From: Methanobacteriota archaeon
GTDB lineage: Archaea; Hydrothermarchaeota; Hydrothermarchaeia; Hydrothermarchaeales; BMS3B
DNA: 24,039 bases
Direction of reading: 5' to 3'
Assembly (NCBI GenBank): GCA_003229935.1
Contig: QIGD01000005.1
Span: 1-24,039, forward strand
Position numbers and translations under genes: made by a program. Every line of letters begins with the position of its first letter. The first letter of the stretch is position 1. This document shows positions 1 through 7,750 of this stretch, in pieces. Under the pieces are notes generated by a model, which was not told the origin of the DNA, made no database searches, and was given only the letters and a program-made list of their open reading frames with translations.

Positions 1-84
1 GGATATACCGATTTGATGCCTGTTCGAGGTCTAGCACAAGATACACCTATGACTCAGGAAGCCCACGACTTTAGTCGTGGGTAG
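1..84 (+). pseudogene. C-terminal tail of a TnpB-like IS200/IS605 protein (partial at window edge)
   Basis: Frame 1 is open from the window edge and ends TQEAHDFSRG followed by TAG at 82-84. From memory, tails of this kind, in which the last codons run through the terminal hairpin, occur in archaeal TnpB proteins (RNA-guided nucleases of IS200/IS605 elements). Only 27 residues are visible, with none of the RuvC or zinc-finger motifs, so it is unknown whether the gene to the left is intact. Frame 3 (3-74, ending GSPRL) is also open and resembles another common TnpB ending, so the frame is not fully certain. The link to an IS200/IS605 end is supported by the perfect palindrome at 62-81. Confidence 0.5.
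62..81 (+). repeat. IS200/IS605-type terminal hairpin 1
   Basis: Perfect 20-nt palindrome cccacgactttagtcgtggg (9-bp arms, TT loop), followed by tagttcac, which resembles the right end of IS200/IS605 elements. It lies across the stop codon of the TnpB-like tail. Its core recurs with variation at 5997, 14840, 16058 and 23973. Confidence 0.75.
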
Positions 85-152
85 TTCACGAAAGAGTCGT
101 TGTCATTGACCAGTATTCCATGAAGACAGCGTGTTGAAGACCATTTGGGCAT

Positions 153-165
153 AAGTTATATATCA
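153..165 (+). promoter_or_regulatory. TATA box for the unknown-hom-pur cluster
   Basis: The A/T stretch gttatatat at 155-163 lies 24-32 nt before ATG 187. That is the archaeal TATA-to-start distance, so transcription would begin at or next to this ATG (leaderless). No ribosome-binding site precedes the ATG, which fits. Confidence 0.5.
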
Positions 166-186
166 CTCCTGCATCCAATTAAAACC

Positions 187-732
187 ATGTTTACCTTTGA
201 AGAGTTCAAAGCTGCTCTTAGGGCATATGAGAAAGAGACAAGTTCAAGCTCGAATGATGCCTTTACAACTCTCAGGCAAACAAGAAACTTCTTTTCAGAT
301 GTAAAAAGCAGGGAAGAGCTGGAGAATCAGATGAGAGAGTTTATATCAATAATGTCCATAATGGACAGAGATAGCTATGCTTCCCGCTATGTTGTGCAGA
401 TTTTTCTACTGGATTTCTGTCGTTATCTTGACAAAGATTTTCTCTTTTACATCACAGACCACAGAATCTTTCTGGAGCTAAGAGCGGCAATAAAGAATTT
501 CACAGGTGAAGTTTATGAGATATACAACAGGTTTACTCAGAATATCTCTCTTCACAGCCTTGAACACCTACTTGAAGATTATGCGCTGCTTCTGAAGTTT
601 TCAGGAGAAGGCATCACCATAAGAGAGGAGGGGAGTAAAAATAAGGCTGATAGTAAGTCAGAGAGTAAGTCAGAGAGTAAAGCTGAAGAGCAGAACTTTT
701 CGAGCTTGTGGGATGAAGGAAAATTGTGGTGA
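187..732 (+). CDS. Hypothetical protein, first gene of the ACT-hom-pur cluster
   Basis: I do not recognise this 181-residue protein. It is mostly charged and helical in character, starting MFTFEEFKAALRAYEKE. An internal helix-rich block (about residues 50-150) contains hydrophobic stretches such as VVQIFLLDF, which are too short and interrupted to be clear membrane helices. The C-terminus is a low-complexity SKSESKSESK linker followed by SSLWDEGKLW. The linker comes from a 12-base direct repeat at about 653-680. ATG 187 is preferred over an upstream TTG at 145 because a TATA box sits 24-32 nt before it. The stop is 4 nt before the next start, so it is probably co-transcribed with the ACT and homoserine dehydrogenase genes. 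It might be a DNA- or RNA-associated accessory protein, but nothing in the sequence proves a function. Confidence 0.7.
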   Translation: MFTFEEFKAALRAYEKETSSSSNDAFTTLRQTRNFFSDVKSREELENQMREFISIMSIMDRDSYASRYVVQIFLLDFCRYLDKDFLFYITDHRIFLELRAAIKNFTGEVYEIYNRFTQNISLHSLEHLLEDYALLLKFSGEGITIREEGSKNKADSKSESKSESKAEEQNFSSLWDEGKLW

Positions 733-736
733 TATT

Positions 737-1240
737 ATGCGTATTAGTCTTGACCTTGAGCTTAAGGATATGCCGGGACAGCTGATTGGAGCGCTTGAAC
801 CCATCTCTGAGTTTGGTGCAAATGTTATAAGTATAGTGCACATAAGAGAGGAGGAAAGAGTACGTTCAGGAAAAACCCATGTCCATTTCGTTGTTGACGT
901 AGAAAGTATAGATGTGATTGAGAGGATTGCTACTGAGCTTGGCAGTAGGGACATTAAAATAGTTAAACTGGGAGAAGCTATCAGGAAGAGAAGAGTTGGC
1001 GTTCTTATTATTGGTCATGTTGTTGACACAGATTTAAGAGATACAATAGATAGAATAAATGAACTTTCTGGAGTTATGGTTAGCGACATGAGCCTGAGTA
1101 TGCCCAAGCCAGAAAAGGAGTCCTCAGCCCTATTTGATATTGAACTTGCAGAAAAAGCAAACCAGAAAGATGTGCTGGACCGACTGTGTGAGATAGCGAG
1201 AGAGAAAAATCTGGAAGTAATCAGAAGCCTGGAGGTTTAA
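737..1240 (+). CDS. ACT-domain protein, predicted regulator of homoserine dehydrogenase
   Basis: This 167-residue protein starts MRISLDLELKDMPGQLIGAL, a typical ACT-domain opening (beta strand, then D-x-PGQL and a helix). A second beta-alpha block begins near VGVLIIGHVVDTDLRDTIDRI (about residues 85-110). It matches the archaeal family (COG2061) of separate ACT proteins encoded next to homoserine dehydrogenase and thought to provide amino-acid feedback control. The start at ATG 737 is chosen for the GGTGAT ribosome-binding site at 728-733; an in-frame upstream ATG at 713 would overlap the previous gene. The stop lies 3 nt before the TTG start of homoserine dehydrogenase. That placement supports the regulatory role, but the ligand (threonine is the natural guess) is inference. 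Confidence 0.85.
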   Translation: MRISLDLELKDMPGQLIGALEPISEFGANVISIVHIREEERVRSGKTHVHFVVDVESIDVIERIATELGSRDIKIVKLGEAIRKRRVGVLIIGHVVDTDLRDTIDRINELSGVMVSDMSLSMPKPEKESSALFDIELAEKANQKDVLDRLCEIAREKNLEVIRSLEV

Positions 1241-1246
1241 AGTTTG
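1231..1246 (+). promoter_or_regulatory. Ribosome-binding site setting a TTG start for homoserine dehydrogenase
   Basis: GGAGGT at 1231-1236 lies 7 nt before TTG 1244, inside the last codons of the ACT gene. It fixes the start at TTG, giving the expected N-terminus MKIQIIGFG. Confidence 0.75.
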
Positions 1247-2245
1247 AAGATTCAGATAATTGGCTTTGGAGTTATAGGTCAGGGCTTCTTAAGGGTGCTC
1301 CTGAAAAAGAAAGAGGAGCTTGAAATGGCAGGAGAAGACATAAAAATTGTTTCAATAACTGATATATCAGGCACTGCCTATAATGATAAAGGTATTGACT
1401 TTGAGAAAGCTCTGGAGACTGTAAAAAATTCAGGAAGAATAATAGATTATCCAGAAGCCAGAAAGATAAGTGGTCTTGAAGCTATTGAAGAAATTGACGC
1501 TGACCTTGTGCTTGAATTGACACCTTCAAATATAAAAACAGGAGAACCTGGTTTGAGTCATATGCTTGCTGCCATGAAAGCTGGCAAGCACCTTGTTACA
1601 TCCAATAAAGCACCTCTTGCTCTCAAATTTAAAAAACTTGTAGAAACTGCTGAAAAGAATGGGGTTGAATTCAGATACGAAGCAACTGTAGGCGGAGCCA
1701 TGCCTATTATAAATCTTGCAAGAGAGACTTTATCTGCTGACAGAATTCTCTCTATTGAGGGAATACTCAATGGTACCACCAATTATATTTTAACCAGAAT
1801 GACACAGGAGGGTGCTGAGTTTGAGCATGTACTTAAAGAAGCCCAGCAGCTTGGTTATGCAGAGACTGACCCTACCTATGATATTGGAGGTATCGACACA
1901 GCAAGCAAACTCGTAATTCTTGCCAATGCTTTGATGGGAATGAATGCTACCTATAAGGATGTTAAAACTCATGGTATAACAAGAATAACCCCTGAGGCAA
2001 TAAAGCTTGCCAGAGAAAGTGGTTATGTAATTAAGCTGATAGGAGAAGTTAAAAATGGAATTCTTGAAGTGGCTCCAAGGCTGGTACAGGTATCTCATCC
2101 TCTCAACGTTGGAGGTGCCTTGAACGTTGCCATGTTAACCTGTGATATTGCAGGTGAGATAACAGTAGCTGGTAAGGGAGCAGGAGCTATAGAAACGAAC
2201 AGTGCAATACTGAGTGACATAATAAGTATAACAGGGAGGAGGTAG
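1244..2245 (+). CDS. hom: Homoserine dehydrogenase
   Basis: Homoserine dehydrogenase reduces aspartate semialdehyde to homoserine with NAD(P)H, the branch step towards threonine and methionine. The 333-residue protein opens with the Rossmann motif GFGVIGQGF (GxGxxG, residues 7-12). It carries TSNKAPLAL, the conserved TxNK region, near residue 120, and ETDPTYDIGGIDTASKLVILAN near 205-225, the family's substrate-binding and catalytic signature with its Asp and Lys residues. The length is normal for the short form that lacks a fused ACT domain. That function is supplied by the gene immediately upstream. It starts with TTG after a strong ribosome-binding site, and purS begins 1 nt after its stop. 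ThrB, the next pathway enzyme, is at 6845-7750 on the other strand. Confidence 0.95.
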   Translation: MKIQIIGFGVIGQGFLRVLLKKKEELEMAGEDIKIVSITDISGTAYNDKGIDFEKALETVKNSGRIIDYPEARKISGLEAIEEIDADLVLELTPSNIKTGEPGLSHMLAAMKAGKHLVTSNKAPLALKFKKLVETAEKNGVEFRYEATVGGAMPIINLARETLSADRILSIEGILNGTTNYILTRMTQEGAEFEHVLKEAQQLGYAETDPTYDIGGIDTASKLVILANALMGMNATYKDVKTHGITRITPEAIKLARESGYVIKLIGEVKNGILEVAPRLVQVSHPLNVGGALNVAMLTCDIAGEITVAGKGAGAIETNSAILSDIISITGRR

Positions 2246-2246
2246 T

Positions 2247-2465
2247 ATGTGGGAAGTTAGAATTTACTATAAAAAGGGTGTGCAGGACCCGGAAGGTGAT
2301 ACCACTCTTCAGGGTTTGAAAATGCTGGGTTTTGACTGTGCTGAAGAAGTAAAAACTGCGAAGATCTTCTGGATAAGGGGTTGCGACAGGGAGGAAGTGG
2401 AGAAAATATGCAGAAGGTTTCTAGCAAACACAACAAGCCAGGATTATGAAATACTACAGCTTTAA
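2247..2465 (+). CDS. purS: Phosphoribosylformylglycinamidine synthase subunit PurS
   Basis: PurS is the small structural subunit that bridges PurL and PurQ in the archaeal and Gram-positive FGAM synthase, step 4 of purine synthesis. The 72-residue product has the family's features: an N-terminal strand (WEVRIYYKKGVQDPEGDTTL, close to the usual V-x-l-K-x-G-v-x-D-p-q-G motif), then LGF-x-x-AEEVKTAKIFWI and a C-terminal NTTSQDYEI. Length and order are typical. It starts ATG 2247 with GGAGGAGG just upstream and is 1 nt after the homoserine dehydrogenase stop. It lies directly before purL and purQ, so translation of the three is probably coupled. Confidence 0.95.
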   Translation: MWEVRIYYKKGVQDPEGDTTLQGLKMLGFDCAEEVKTAKIFWIRGCDREEVEKICRRFLANTTSQDYEILQL

Positions 2466-2466
2466 G

Positions 2467-2477
2467 AGTATATATTG
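2467..2477 (+). promoter_or_regulatory. Possible internal TATA box upstream of purL
   Basis: gagtatatatt between purS and purL resembles an archaeal TATA box. It is only about 20 nt before ATG 2492, a little short for a leaderless start, so it may be only a chance A/T run in a 14-26-nt gap. Confidence 0.25.
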
Positions 2478-2491
2478 AAGTGGGTATTAAC

Positions 2492-3892
2492 ATGCAGGCT
2501 AATAAAATTGAGATTATAGATGCTGATAGTGAAAAACTCCTGAGAATAAGCATGGAGGGACAGCTTGCCCTGAACCTCGAGGAGATGCAGGCAATAAAAA
2601 AATACTTCTTTGAGCTTGGAAGGAATCCTACGGATGTAGAGCTTGAGACCTTTGCTCAGACATGGAGTGAGCATTGCGTACACAAAACCTTCAAAGGTTT
2701 AATAAAAACTCCTTCCGGCGAAGTTGATAACCTTCTTAAAAGTACAGTGGCAAGAGTTACACATGAACTTTCTCCTGAGTGGTGTTTCTCGGTTTTTGAG
2801 GACAATGCAGGAATTGTGGACTTTGAGGGGGACTATGCAATAGCCTTCAAGGTGGAAACTCATAACCATCCCAGTTCAATAGAACCCTTTGGTGGCGCAG
2901 CTACAGGCGTGGGTGGTGTAATAAGAGATATTCTTGGTGTATGGGGAGAGCCTATAGCAAATACTGATGTGCTATGTTTTGGAAATCTGGACATAAATTA
3001 CAGTGAGTTACCTACAGGCTTTAAACATCCTAGATTTATTTTCAAGTATGTTGTTGCAGGAATCGGATATTATGGTAACAACATGGGAATACCCACTGTA
3101 AATGGGGCTATTATCTTTGATAACAGCTATATAACAAATCCACTGGTTTACTGCGGTACTGTTGGTATTGTTAATAAGAGCAAGTACAGAAGAGAGGCAA
3201 AGGTAGAGGATATATTAATTCTTGCAGGAGGAAAGACTGGAAGAGATGGCATTCACGGCGTAACCTTTGCAAGTACAGAGCTGGGAGATAATGCTGAAGA
3301 AATATTTAGTGTTGCTGTGCAGATAGGTGACCCTATTGAAGAGGAGAAAATAAAGCGCGCCCTACTTGAAATAAAAGATAAAAAGCTGGGAAATGCAATA
3401 ACAGACCTTGGAGGAGGTGGGCTCAGCTCAGCCATAGGTGAGATGGCAGACACCTTCAACTGCGGTGCAATGGTTTATCTCGAAAAAGTGCCATTGAAAT
3501 ATCCGAATATGAAGCCATGGGAGATATGGGTTTCTGAGTCCCAGGAGAGAATGCTTGTTATTGTACCCGAGAAGAATAAGGAGAGTGTTCTTGAAATTTT
3601 CGATAGTGAGGAAGTTGAGGCCATGGAGATAGGCAGGCTAACAGGAGATGGTCTTCTTAAAGCGTTTCATGAGAGGGAGAAGGTGGCTGAAATAAGTATT
3701 GAGTTTCTTTTTCATAGTATCCCAAGAGTTGTCAGAAGTGCAGAGTTTAAAGAGAATGTTTTAAAAGAACCTGAATTTGAAATGGGAAATCTGGGTGAAG
3801 ATTTGAAGAGTATTCTTGCTATGCCAAATATAGCAAGCAAGGAAAGTGTAATAAGAACCTATGACCATGAAGTTAGGGCATCTGCAGGGTGA
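2492..3892 (+). pseudogene. purL: PurL N-terminal half (purL interrupted by a frame change)
   Basis: PurL is the synthetase subunit that makes FGAM from FGAR with ATP and ammonia from PurQ. This 466-residue piece has the N-terminal hallmarks ELGRNPTDVELETFAQTWSEHCVHKTFKG, then VETHNHPSSIEPFGGAATGVGGVIRDILG (nucleotide and metal binding) and ITDLGGGGLSSAIGEM. It then runs into a TGA stop at 3890-3892, just after the conserved IASKES-x-x-R-x-YDHEV motif. The remainder continues in another frame from about 3861, overlapping by 32 nt. From memory of archaeal homologues, about nine residues (roughly VVKPL-type) should follow YDHEV before LQGENHDGPGDASVLKP; only about 10 nt are present. A deletion near 17 nt would explain this. 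GTG 2480 is an alternative start. It may be a broken gene, an assembly error, or a truly split subunit. Confidence 0.85.
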
Positions 3893-4808
3893 AAATCATG
3901 ATGGTCCTGGAGATGCTTCTGTTTTGAAGCCTCTCCGTAACTCCTGGCAGGGCATTGTGATTTCCAATGGTATAAATCCTGAGTATGGGAAAATTAGTCC
4001 ATACTGGATGGCAGCCTCTGCAATAGACGAAGCTATCAGAAATAATATTGCTGTTGGAGGGAGAAGAATTGCTCTTCTCGATAACTTCTGCTGGGGTAAT
4101 CCTGAAAAGCCTGAAAATCTTGGCTCTCTTGTGAAGGCTGCTCAGGCATGTTATGACATAGCAAAAGTTTACAGAACTCCCTTTATTTCTGGTAAAGACA
4201 GCCTCTACAATGAATCCAGTTCTGGAGCAGTTACGCCAACTCTTCTAATCTCAGCCATGGGTATAATTCCCGATATAAGAATGGCGGTTACCATGGGATT
4301 TAAGGGTAGTGGAAATTACATTTACCTTGCTGGAGATACTGGAAAAGAGCTGGGAGGAAGTCATTACTACAAGCTCAATGACTGTCTAGGAATAAGTGTT
4401 CCTAAGGTTGAGCCTGAGAAGGCAATCAAAACATTTAAAGCTGTGACAGAAGCCACTGACAGGGGTCTTGTCAGTTCATGTCATGATTTGAGTGAGGGTG
4501 GGCTCGGGGTTGCTCTTGCTGAAATGTGCTTTGCAGGAGGCTATGGGGCAGAAGTCGAACTTTCATGTGTTGATGGAGAACTCAGAGAAGACTTTATACT
4601 CTTCTCTGAAAGCAACTCGCGCTTTCTGATTGAGGTTTCGCCTTCCAGAGCTGGGGAGTTCGAAGAGCTTTTTTCAGATGTGTTCTGTTCTAAGATAGGA
4701 AAAACTCTCGGAAAGAAAGAAATTGTGGTGTTCAGCAGAGATAAAAATATCTTAGCTGAAGGTCTTGACGGTCTGAAGAAAGCATGGCAGACAGGGGTGA
4801 GACTTTGA
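3861..4808 (+). pseudogene. purL: PurL C-terminal half (frame-shifted continuation)
   Basis: The reading frame from ATG 3861 (315 residues) carries the second half of PurL. It holds GENHDGPGDASVLKP, then YWMAASAIDEAIRNNIAVGG, LLDNFCWGNPEKP, FISGKDSLYNES, and the C-terminal AIR synthase-like lobe with SSCHDLSEGGLGVALAEM and FSESNSRFLIEV. These are the conserved blocks of archaeal-type PurL, and none seems degraded. If the two pieces were translated separately, the second could begin at ATG 3861, but no clear ribosome-binding site precedes it. The break is just inside the second half of the protein, close to the old duplication boundary, so complementation by two polypeptides is conceivable. 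A recent indel is simpler. The TTG start of purQ overlaps its stop codon. Confidence 0.85.
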
Positions 4809-5602
4809 GGCTTGAGGATGTAAAAGTGCTTATAATAAGAGCGCCCGGTACAAACTGTGATGCTGAAACAAAAGATGCAGTTTTTGACATGGGTGCCAGA
4901 GCTGATGTGGTGCACCTTAACAGAATAATAAAAGGAAATATATCTCTTGAGGATTATCATGGAATTATTCTTCCAGGGGGTTTCTCTTTTGGGGATATGG
5001 TTAGAAGCGGTGTAATTCTTGGCAAACTTCTAAGGTATAATCTAAAAAAAGAGTTTGATGAATTTATAGCCGAAGGTAATCCTGTTCTTGGTATATGTAA
5101 TGGGTTTCAGGCTTTAATTGAAGCTGACTTTCTGCCAGGTTTAGATATTAGTCTTGCACTGGGAAAGAATATTTCAGCAAGATTTGAAGACAGATGGTGT
5201 CATATTAAAAGATATAGAGGTGGTTTATTCACCAGAAGTGTTGGGGAACTTGTGAAGATTCCAGTTGCGAATGGTGAAGGAAGGCTGATTCTTCCTGAAG
5301 GTAAAGAGGAGAAAATCTACGAGGAGCTTGGGGAGAACAGGCAGATAGCCTTCAAATATGCAACCGGAGAGGGAAAACCAGCCATGGGAAGCTATCCAGA
5401 GAATCCCAGTGGCAGCTATGGTGACATTGCAGGTTTAACAAATAATGCCGGAAATGTTATGGGTATGATGCCTCACCCTGAAAGAGCCTTCTACAGGTAT
5501 ATGTATCCAGACTGGACAAGAGATTATGGCAAACCAGAAGGTTATGGAGATGGCTACTATATCTTCAAGGATATGCTAGATTATATTGTCAAAAAGCTCT
5601 AG
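4805..5602 (+). CDS. purQ: Phosphoribosylformylglycinamidine synthase, glutaminase subunit PurQ
   Basis: PurQ is the class I glutamine amidotransferase that releases ammonia from glutamine and passes it to PurL. The 265-residue form shows KVLIIRAPGTNCDAET at the N-terminus, GGFSFGDMVRSG, the nucleophile motif LGICNGFQALIEA (Cys at about residue 99) and the catalytic HPER near residue 226 (MMPHPERAFYR). The length fits the longer archaeal PurQ. I place the start at TTG 4805, which overlaps the purL stop codon (TTGA) and has aggggtga 4-11 nt upstream. An upstream in-frame ATG 4784 would add only seven residues. All catalytic residues are present, so this gene looks intact beside the interrupted purL. 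Confidence 0.93.
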   Translation: MRLEDVKVLIIRAPGTNCDAETKDAVFDMGARADVVHLNRIIKGNISLEDYHGIILPGGFSFGDMVRSGVILGKLLRYNLKKEFDEFIAEGNPVLGICNGFQALIEADFLPGLDISLALGKNISARFEDRWCHIKRYRGGLFTRSVGELVKIPVANGEGRLILPEGKEEKIYEELGENRQIAFKYATGEGKPAMGSYPENPSGSYGDIAGLTNNAGNVMGMMPHPERAFYRYMYPDWTRDYGKPEGYGDGYYIFKDMLDYIVKKL

Positions 5603-5603
5603 G

Positions 5604-5617
5604 TTTATCTTTTATCT
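5604..5617 (+). promoter_or_regulatory. Likely TATA box of the SRP RNA gene
   Basis: tttatcttttatct follows the purQ stop by one base and lies 30-43 nt before the RNA's first paired base at 5647. The spacing fits an archaeal promoter if the transcript begins at about 5637-5645. Confidence 0.4.
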
Positions 5618-5646
5618 GACTATGTTAACTTTCTCTGAGTTTACCT

Positions 5647-5960
5647 GCGGGCTAGACCGGGGGGTCCGGCGTCCCCTGTAACCTGAAATCGTCGATATGC
5701 CGGGGTCGAAGCCTGAGAGGCAAGGTATTCAAACTGGAGGATGTCTTTAGGCATGCTGTAGAAGCTTCGTCCTGCAGGACTGACGGTGGCAGAGTACCTC
5801 TCGGAAGGGTTGGTATAACTGCCTCTGCTAGCTGAACCCCGTGAGGCTCGGAAGAGAACAGCGGTAGGCTGGACGCTTGGTGCTTGTAGGGTTGCGGAGT
5901 GGAGGTATGCTTGGATGTGCGGAATTCAGGGAGGAGCTTTCACTCTCAGGCGTGCCCGCT
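5647..5960 (+). ncRNA. ffs: Signal recognition particle RNA (archaeal 7S RNA)
   Basis: The structural RNA of the signal recognition particle, which binds SRP54 and SRP19 and directs protein export. Several signatures are visible. The 5' end GCGGGC (5647-5652) pairs with GCCCGC at 5954-5959 (helix 1). The Alu domain has the conserved TGTAAC at 5677-5682 between G/C-rich stems, followed by tcgatatgccggggtcgaag. The SRP54-binding helix 8 is gaaccccgtgaggctc, GGAA loop (5850-5853), gagaacagcggtag. About 314 nt is the usual archaeal length. GC content is well above that of the surroundings. The 5' side of the helix 8 loop reads GUGAGG where GUCAGG is common, and the 3' side reads AACAGC where AGCAGC is usual. 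These are single-base departures, so the RNA is probably functional. Ends are placed by pairing and may be off by a few bases. Confidence 0.93.
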
Positions 5961-5977
5961 TTTAATTTCATTTTTAC
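5958..5977 (+). terminator. T-rich terminator after SRP RNA
   Basis: gcttttaatttcatttttac follows the closing stem of the SRP RNA and offers two T-runs, the form archaeal RNA polymerase uses to stop. Confidence 0.55.
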
Positions 5978-5996
5978 GATATTGTGAGCAGGAAAG

Positions 5997-6017
5997 CCCA
6001 CGAACTTTAGTCGTGGG
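5997..6017 (-). repeat. IS200/IS605-type terminal hairpin 2 (solo)
   Basis: cccacga-actttag-tcgtggg, flanked by agtatgtcaggggg. Read on the minus strand it gives ctgacatactcccacgactaaagttcgtggg, like the left end of IS200/IS605 elements. It lies about 37 nt beyond the SRP RNA. No transposase frame is attached. The rest of 5961-6276 is AT-rich and carries only the promoter of the next gene. Confidence 0.65.
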
Positions 6018-6230
6018 AGTATGTCAGGGGGAATTGATTGCTATGTTCCTTCTAATAACTTGTTTATTGTTAGGCTGAGACCTATATAAAGGAATTTTCT
6101 GTTAATTCATCAGAAAGAGGAAAACAAAATGGTTTCAAATTATGTTTTGTAATATGGTGGTATTATATACAAATCATCCTCCATATATATAAAAATTAAT
6201 GATTAAATTGGACGATAATATAAATCAGAA

Positions 6231-6270
6231 ATAATATATAAAATATTTAAATCTCAAGTGTAAATGGTGA
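6231..6270 (+). promoter_or_regulatory. Promoter and ribosome-binding site of the PAP2 gene
   Basis: An A/T box (ataatatataaaatatttaaat, 6231-6252) is followed by GGTGA at 6266-6270, six nt before ATG 6277. This fixes the start at 6277. Confidence 0.5.
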
Positions 6271-6276
6271 TTCTAG

Positions 6277-6840
6277 ATGGTATTCGGATTGAACATAACT
6301 ATGTTTAGCTATATAAATCATTTTGCTGGAACAAACCCCATACTGGATTATGCTGCAATAATTGCTGCGCAATATATGCCTATAATTTTTGTATTGTGGG
6401 TTGTTTATTTATGGTTTAAAAACAAATATCAAAATACTGCATTATACTGTTTTTATGCCTCTATTCTGGGACTTTCATTCGATTTTATAATAGGCCTTTT
6501 TTATTATCATCCGAGACCTTTCATGCTACATTTAGGAAAATTGTTAGTTCTACATTCACCGGATTCATCCTTTCCCTCAGACCATACAACTTTCATGTTG
6601 TCAATAGCATTTATGTTGATATACTTCAGGAAAACAAGAATATCTGGGCTTATTTTATTAGTTCTCGGTTTTTTGGGAGGATTTGCAAGGGTGTTTGTTG
6701 GGATTCATTTTCCTTTTGACATTATTGGTTCTGCTGTGGTTGCCATCTTTTCCTCCTTCATTATTTATTCACTGAGAACAAGGCTGAAACCTTTAAACAA
6801 TTTATTTATATCTTTGTATTCCTGTATAATAAGAAGATGA
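6277..6840 (+). CDS. PAP2-family membrane phosphatase (polyprenyl-diphosphatase-like)
   Basis: An integral membrane phosphatase of 187 residues with about six hydrophobic helices. It has the PAP2 signatures in order: YYHPRPF (phosphatase motif 1, near residue 75), SFPSDHTTF (motif 2, near residue 97) and ARVFVGIHFPFDIIGS (motif 3, R-x5-H-x3-D, near residue 143). The spacing and the SPDSSFPSDH block resemble BcrC-type undecaprenyl-diphosphate phosphatases. In an archaeon the substrate would more likely be a dolichyl or other polyprenyl diphosphate used in glycan assembly. The basic residue that normally opens motif 1 is not obvious at its usual distance before RPF. It stands alone, with its own promoter, converging on thrB on the other strand, whose end is only 4 nt away. 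Confidence 0.88.
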   Translation: MVFGLNITMFSYINHFAGTNPILDYAAIIAAQYMPIIFVLWVVYLWFKNKYQNTALYCFYASILGLSFDFIIGLFYYHPRPFMLHLGKLLVLHSPDSSFPSDHTTFMLSIAFMLIYFRKTRISGLILLVLGFLGGFARVFVGIHFPFDIIGSAVVAIFSSFIIYSLRTRLKPLNNLFISLYSCIIRR

Positions 6841-6844
6841 AGTT

Positions 6845-7750
6845 TTATGTAACTCTTGCCCCTTCACCTATTTTACCCCAGTAGATTTCAGCGTCGATTC
6901 CTTTATTCAGGTAGAAACTCTTGAGATGTTCTGCTAAATCTCTGGCATCAACTTCTTCTCTGTTGAACAATGATAGCGTGGCAGGCCCTGACCCGCTAAT
7001 AAAAAAGGCTTCTGCCCCTGTGCCTAAAGCTTCCTTTTTTAATTTATAATAGAAGGGTACAAATTTGCTTCTCATGGGTGTGATAAGATTATCTTCATAG
7101 GCTATGTTCAGTTTTTTAAAATCTCCTTCTTCCAGAGCTCTCACCAGAAGACACGCCCTTGCCAGATTGCTGGAGTATTCACTGAGAGTAATATTTTTCG
7201 GAAGGATTTTTCTTGCTTCTCTTGTATTAACTTCAATATCTGGCAGGACTGCAACATAACCAATACTCGAAGCTACATCAAATCTGAAAGCTTTAAGAGG
7301 CTTGGATAATGCTATTGTCAATCCTCCAAGAAGACAGGCTGAGATGTTATCTGCATGAAAAGAGCCTGAGGTAGCTTTCTCCCCAATAAGAGAGTATTCA
7401 AGGAGTTTATTCCTGTTCATTGGTATACCAAAGAGTTCTGAAATTCCAATAACTGTTCCAGTACTTGAAGCAGCACTTGAACCCAGGCCACTCATAGGTC
7501 TTATGCCTTTATTGAGGGATATTCTTACTCCTCTGTCAATTTTGAAATCACTGAGCATTCTATTAGCCACAATTCCGGTTATATTCTTCTCAGGAGAAGC
7601 GGGCACACTGTAGCCTTTAACTTCGATCTCTATTCCTTCATCAATTTCACAGAACTCCATGGTATCCTCTGGTCTTTCCAGAGCTACTGCAAGAACATCA
7701 AAACCAGGGCCAAGATTTGCACTTGTGGCAGGGGAAATAACTCTAATCAT
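6845..7750 (-). CDS. thrB: Homoserine kinase
   Basis: ThrB, a GHMP kinase, phosphorylates homoserine on the way to threonine. The 301-residue form begins MIRVISPATSANLGPGFDVLA, the family's N-terminal motif. The ATP-binding GHMP motif is MSGLGSSAASSTG, near residues 84-96. The C-terminal motif is FISGSGPATLSLF. Length is typical. I choose ATG 7750 because GGGTGA lies just upstream, and a 7-residue extension to 7771 is unlikely. Its first 8 nt overlap the end of the upstream membrane-protein gene, so the two are co-transcribed even though their functions look unrelated. The homoserine dehydrogenase that makes its substrate is at 1244-2245. Confidence 0.94.
   Translation of the reverse strand: MIRVISPATSANLGPGFDVLAVALERPEDTMEFCEIDEGIEIEVKGYSVPASPEKNITGIVANRMLSDFKIDRGVRISLNKGIRPMSGLGSSAASSTGTVIGISELFGIPMNRNKLLEYSLIGEKATSGSFHADNISACLLGGLTIALSKPLKAFRFDVASSIGYVAVLPDIEVNTREARKILPKNITLSEYSSNLARACLLVRALEEGDFKKLNIAYEDNLITPMRSKFVPFYYKLKKEALGTGAEAFFISGSGPATLSLFNREEVDARDLAEHLKSFYLNKGIDAEIYWGKIGEGARVT

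Noticed and set aside
653..680. Tandem 12-base repeat as a CRISPR or regulatory repeat
   Set aside because: It is in frame inside a coding region, encodes SKSE units and has only two full copies; it is a low-complexity linker.
4541..4960. 139-codon minus-strand frame across the purL/purQ junction
   Set aside because: Antisense to conserved PurL and PurQ motifs; the Ser-rich product looks like a shadow.
5640..5960. Possible ribosomal RNA or RNase P RNA because of the high GC content
   Set aside because: The TGTAAC Alu motif, the helix 8 GGAA loop and the terminal pairing match SRP RNA instead.
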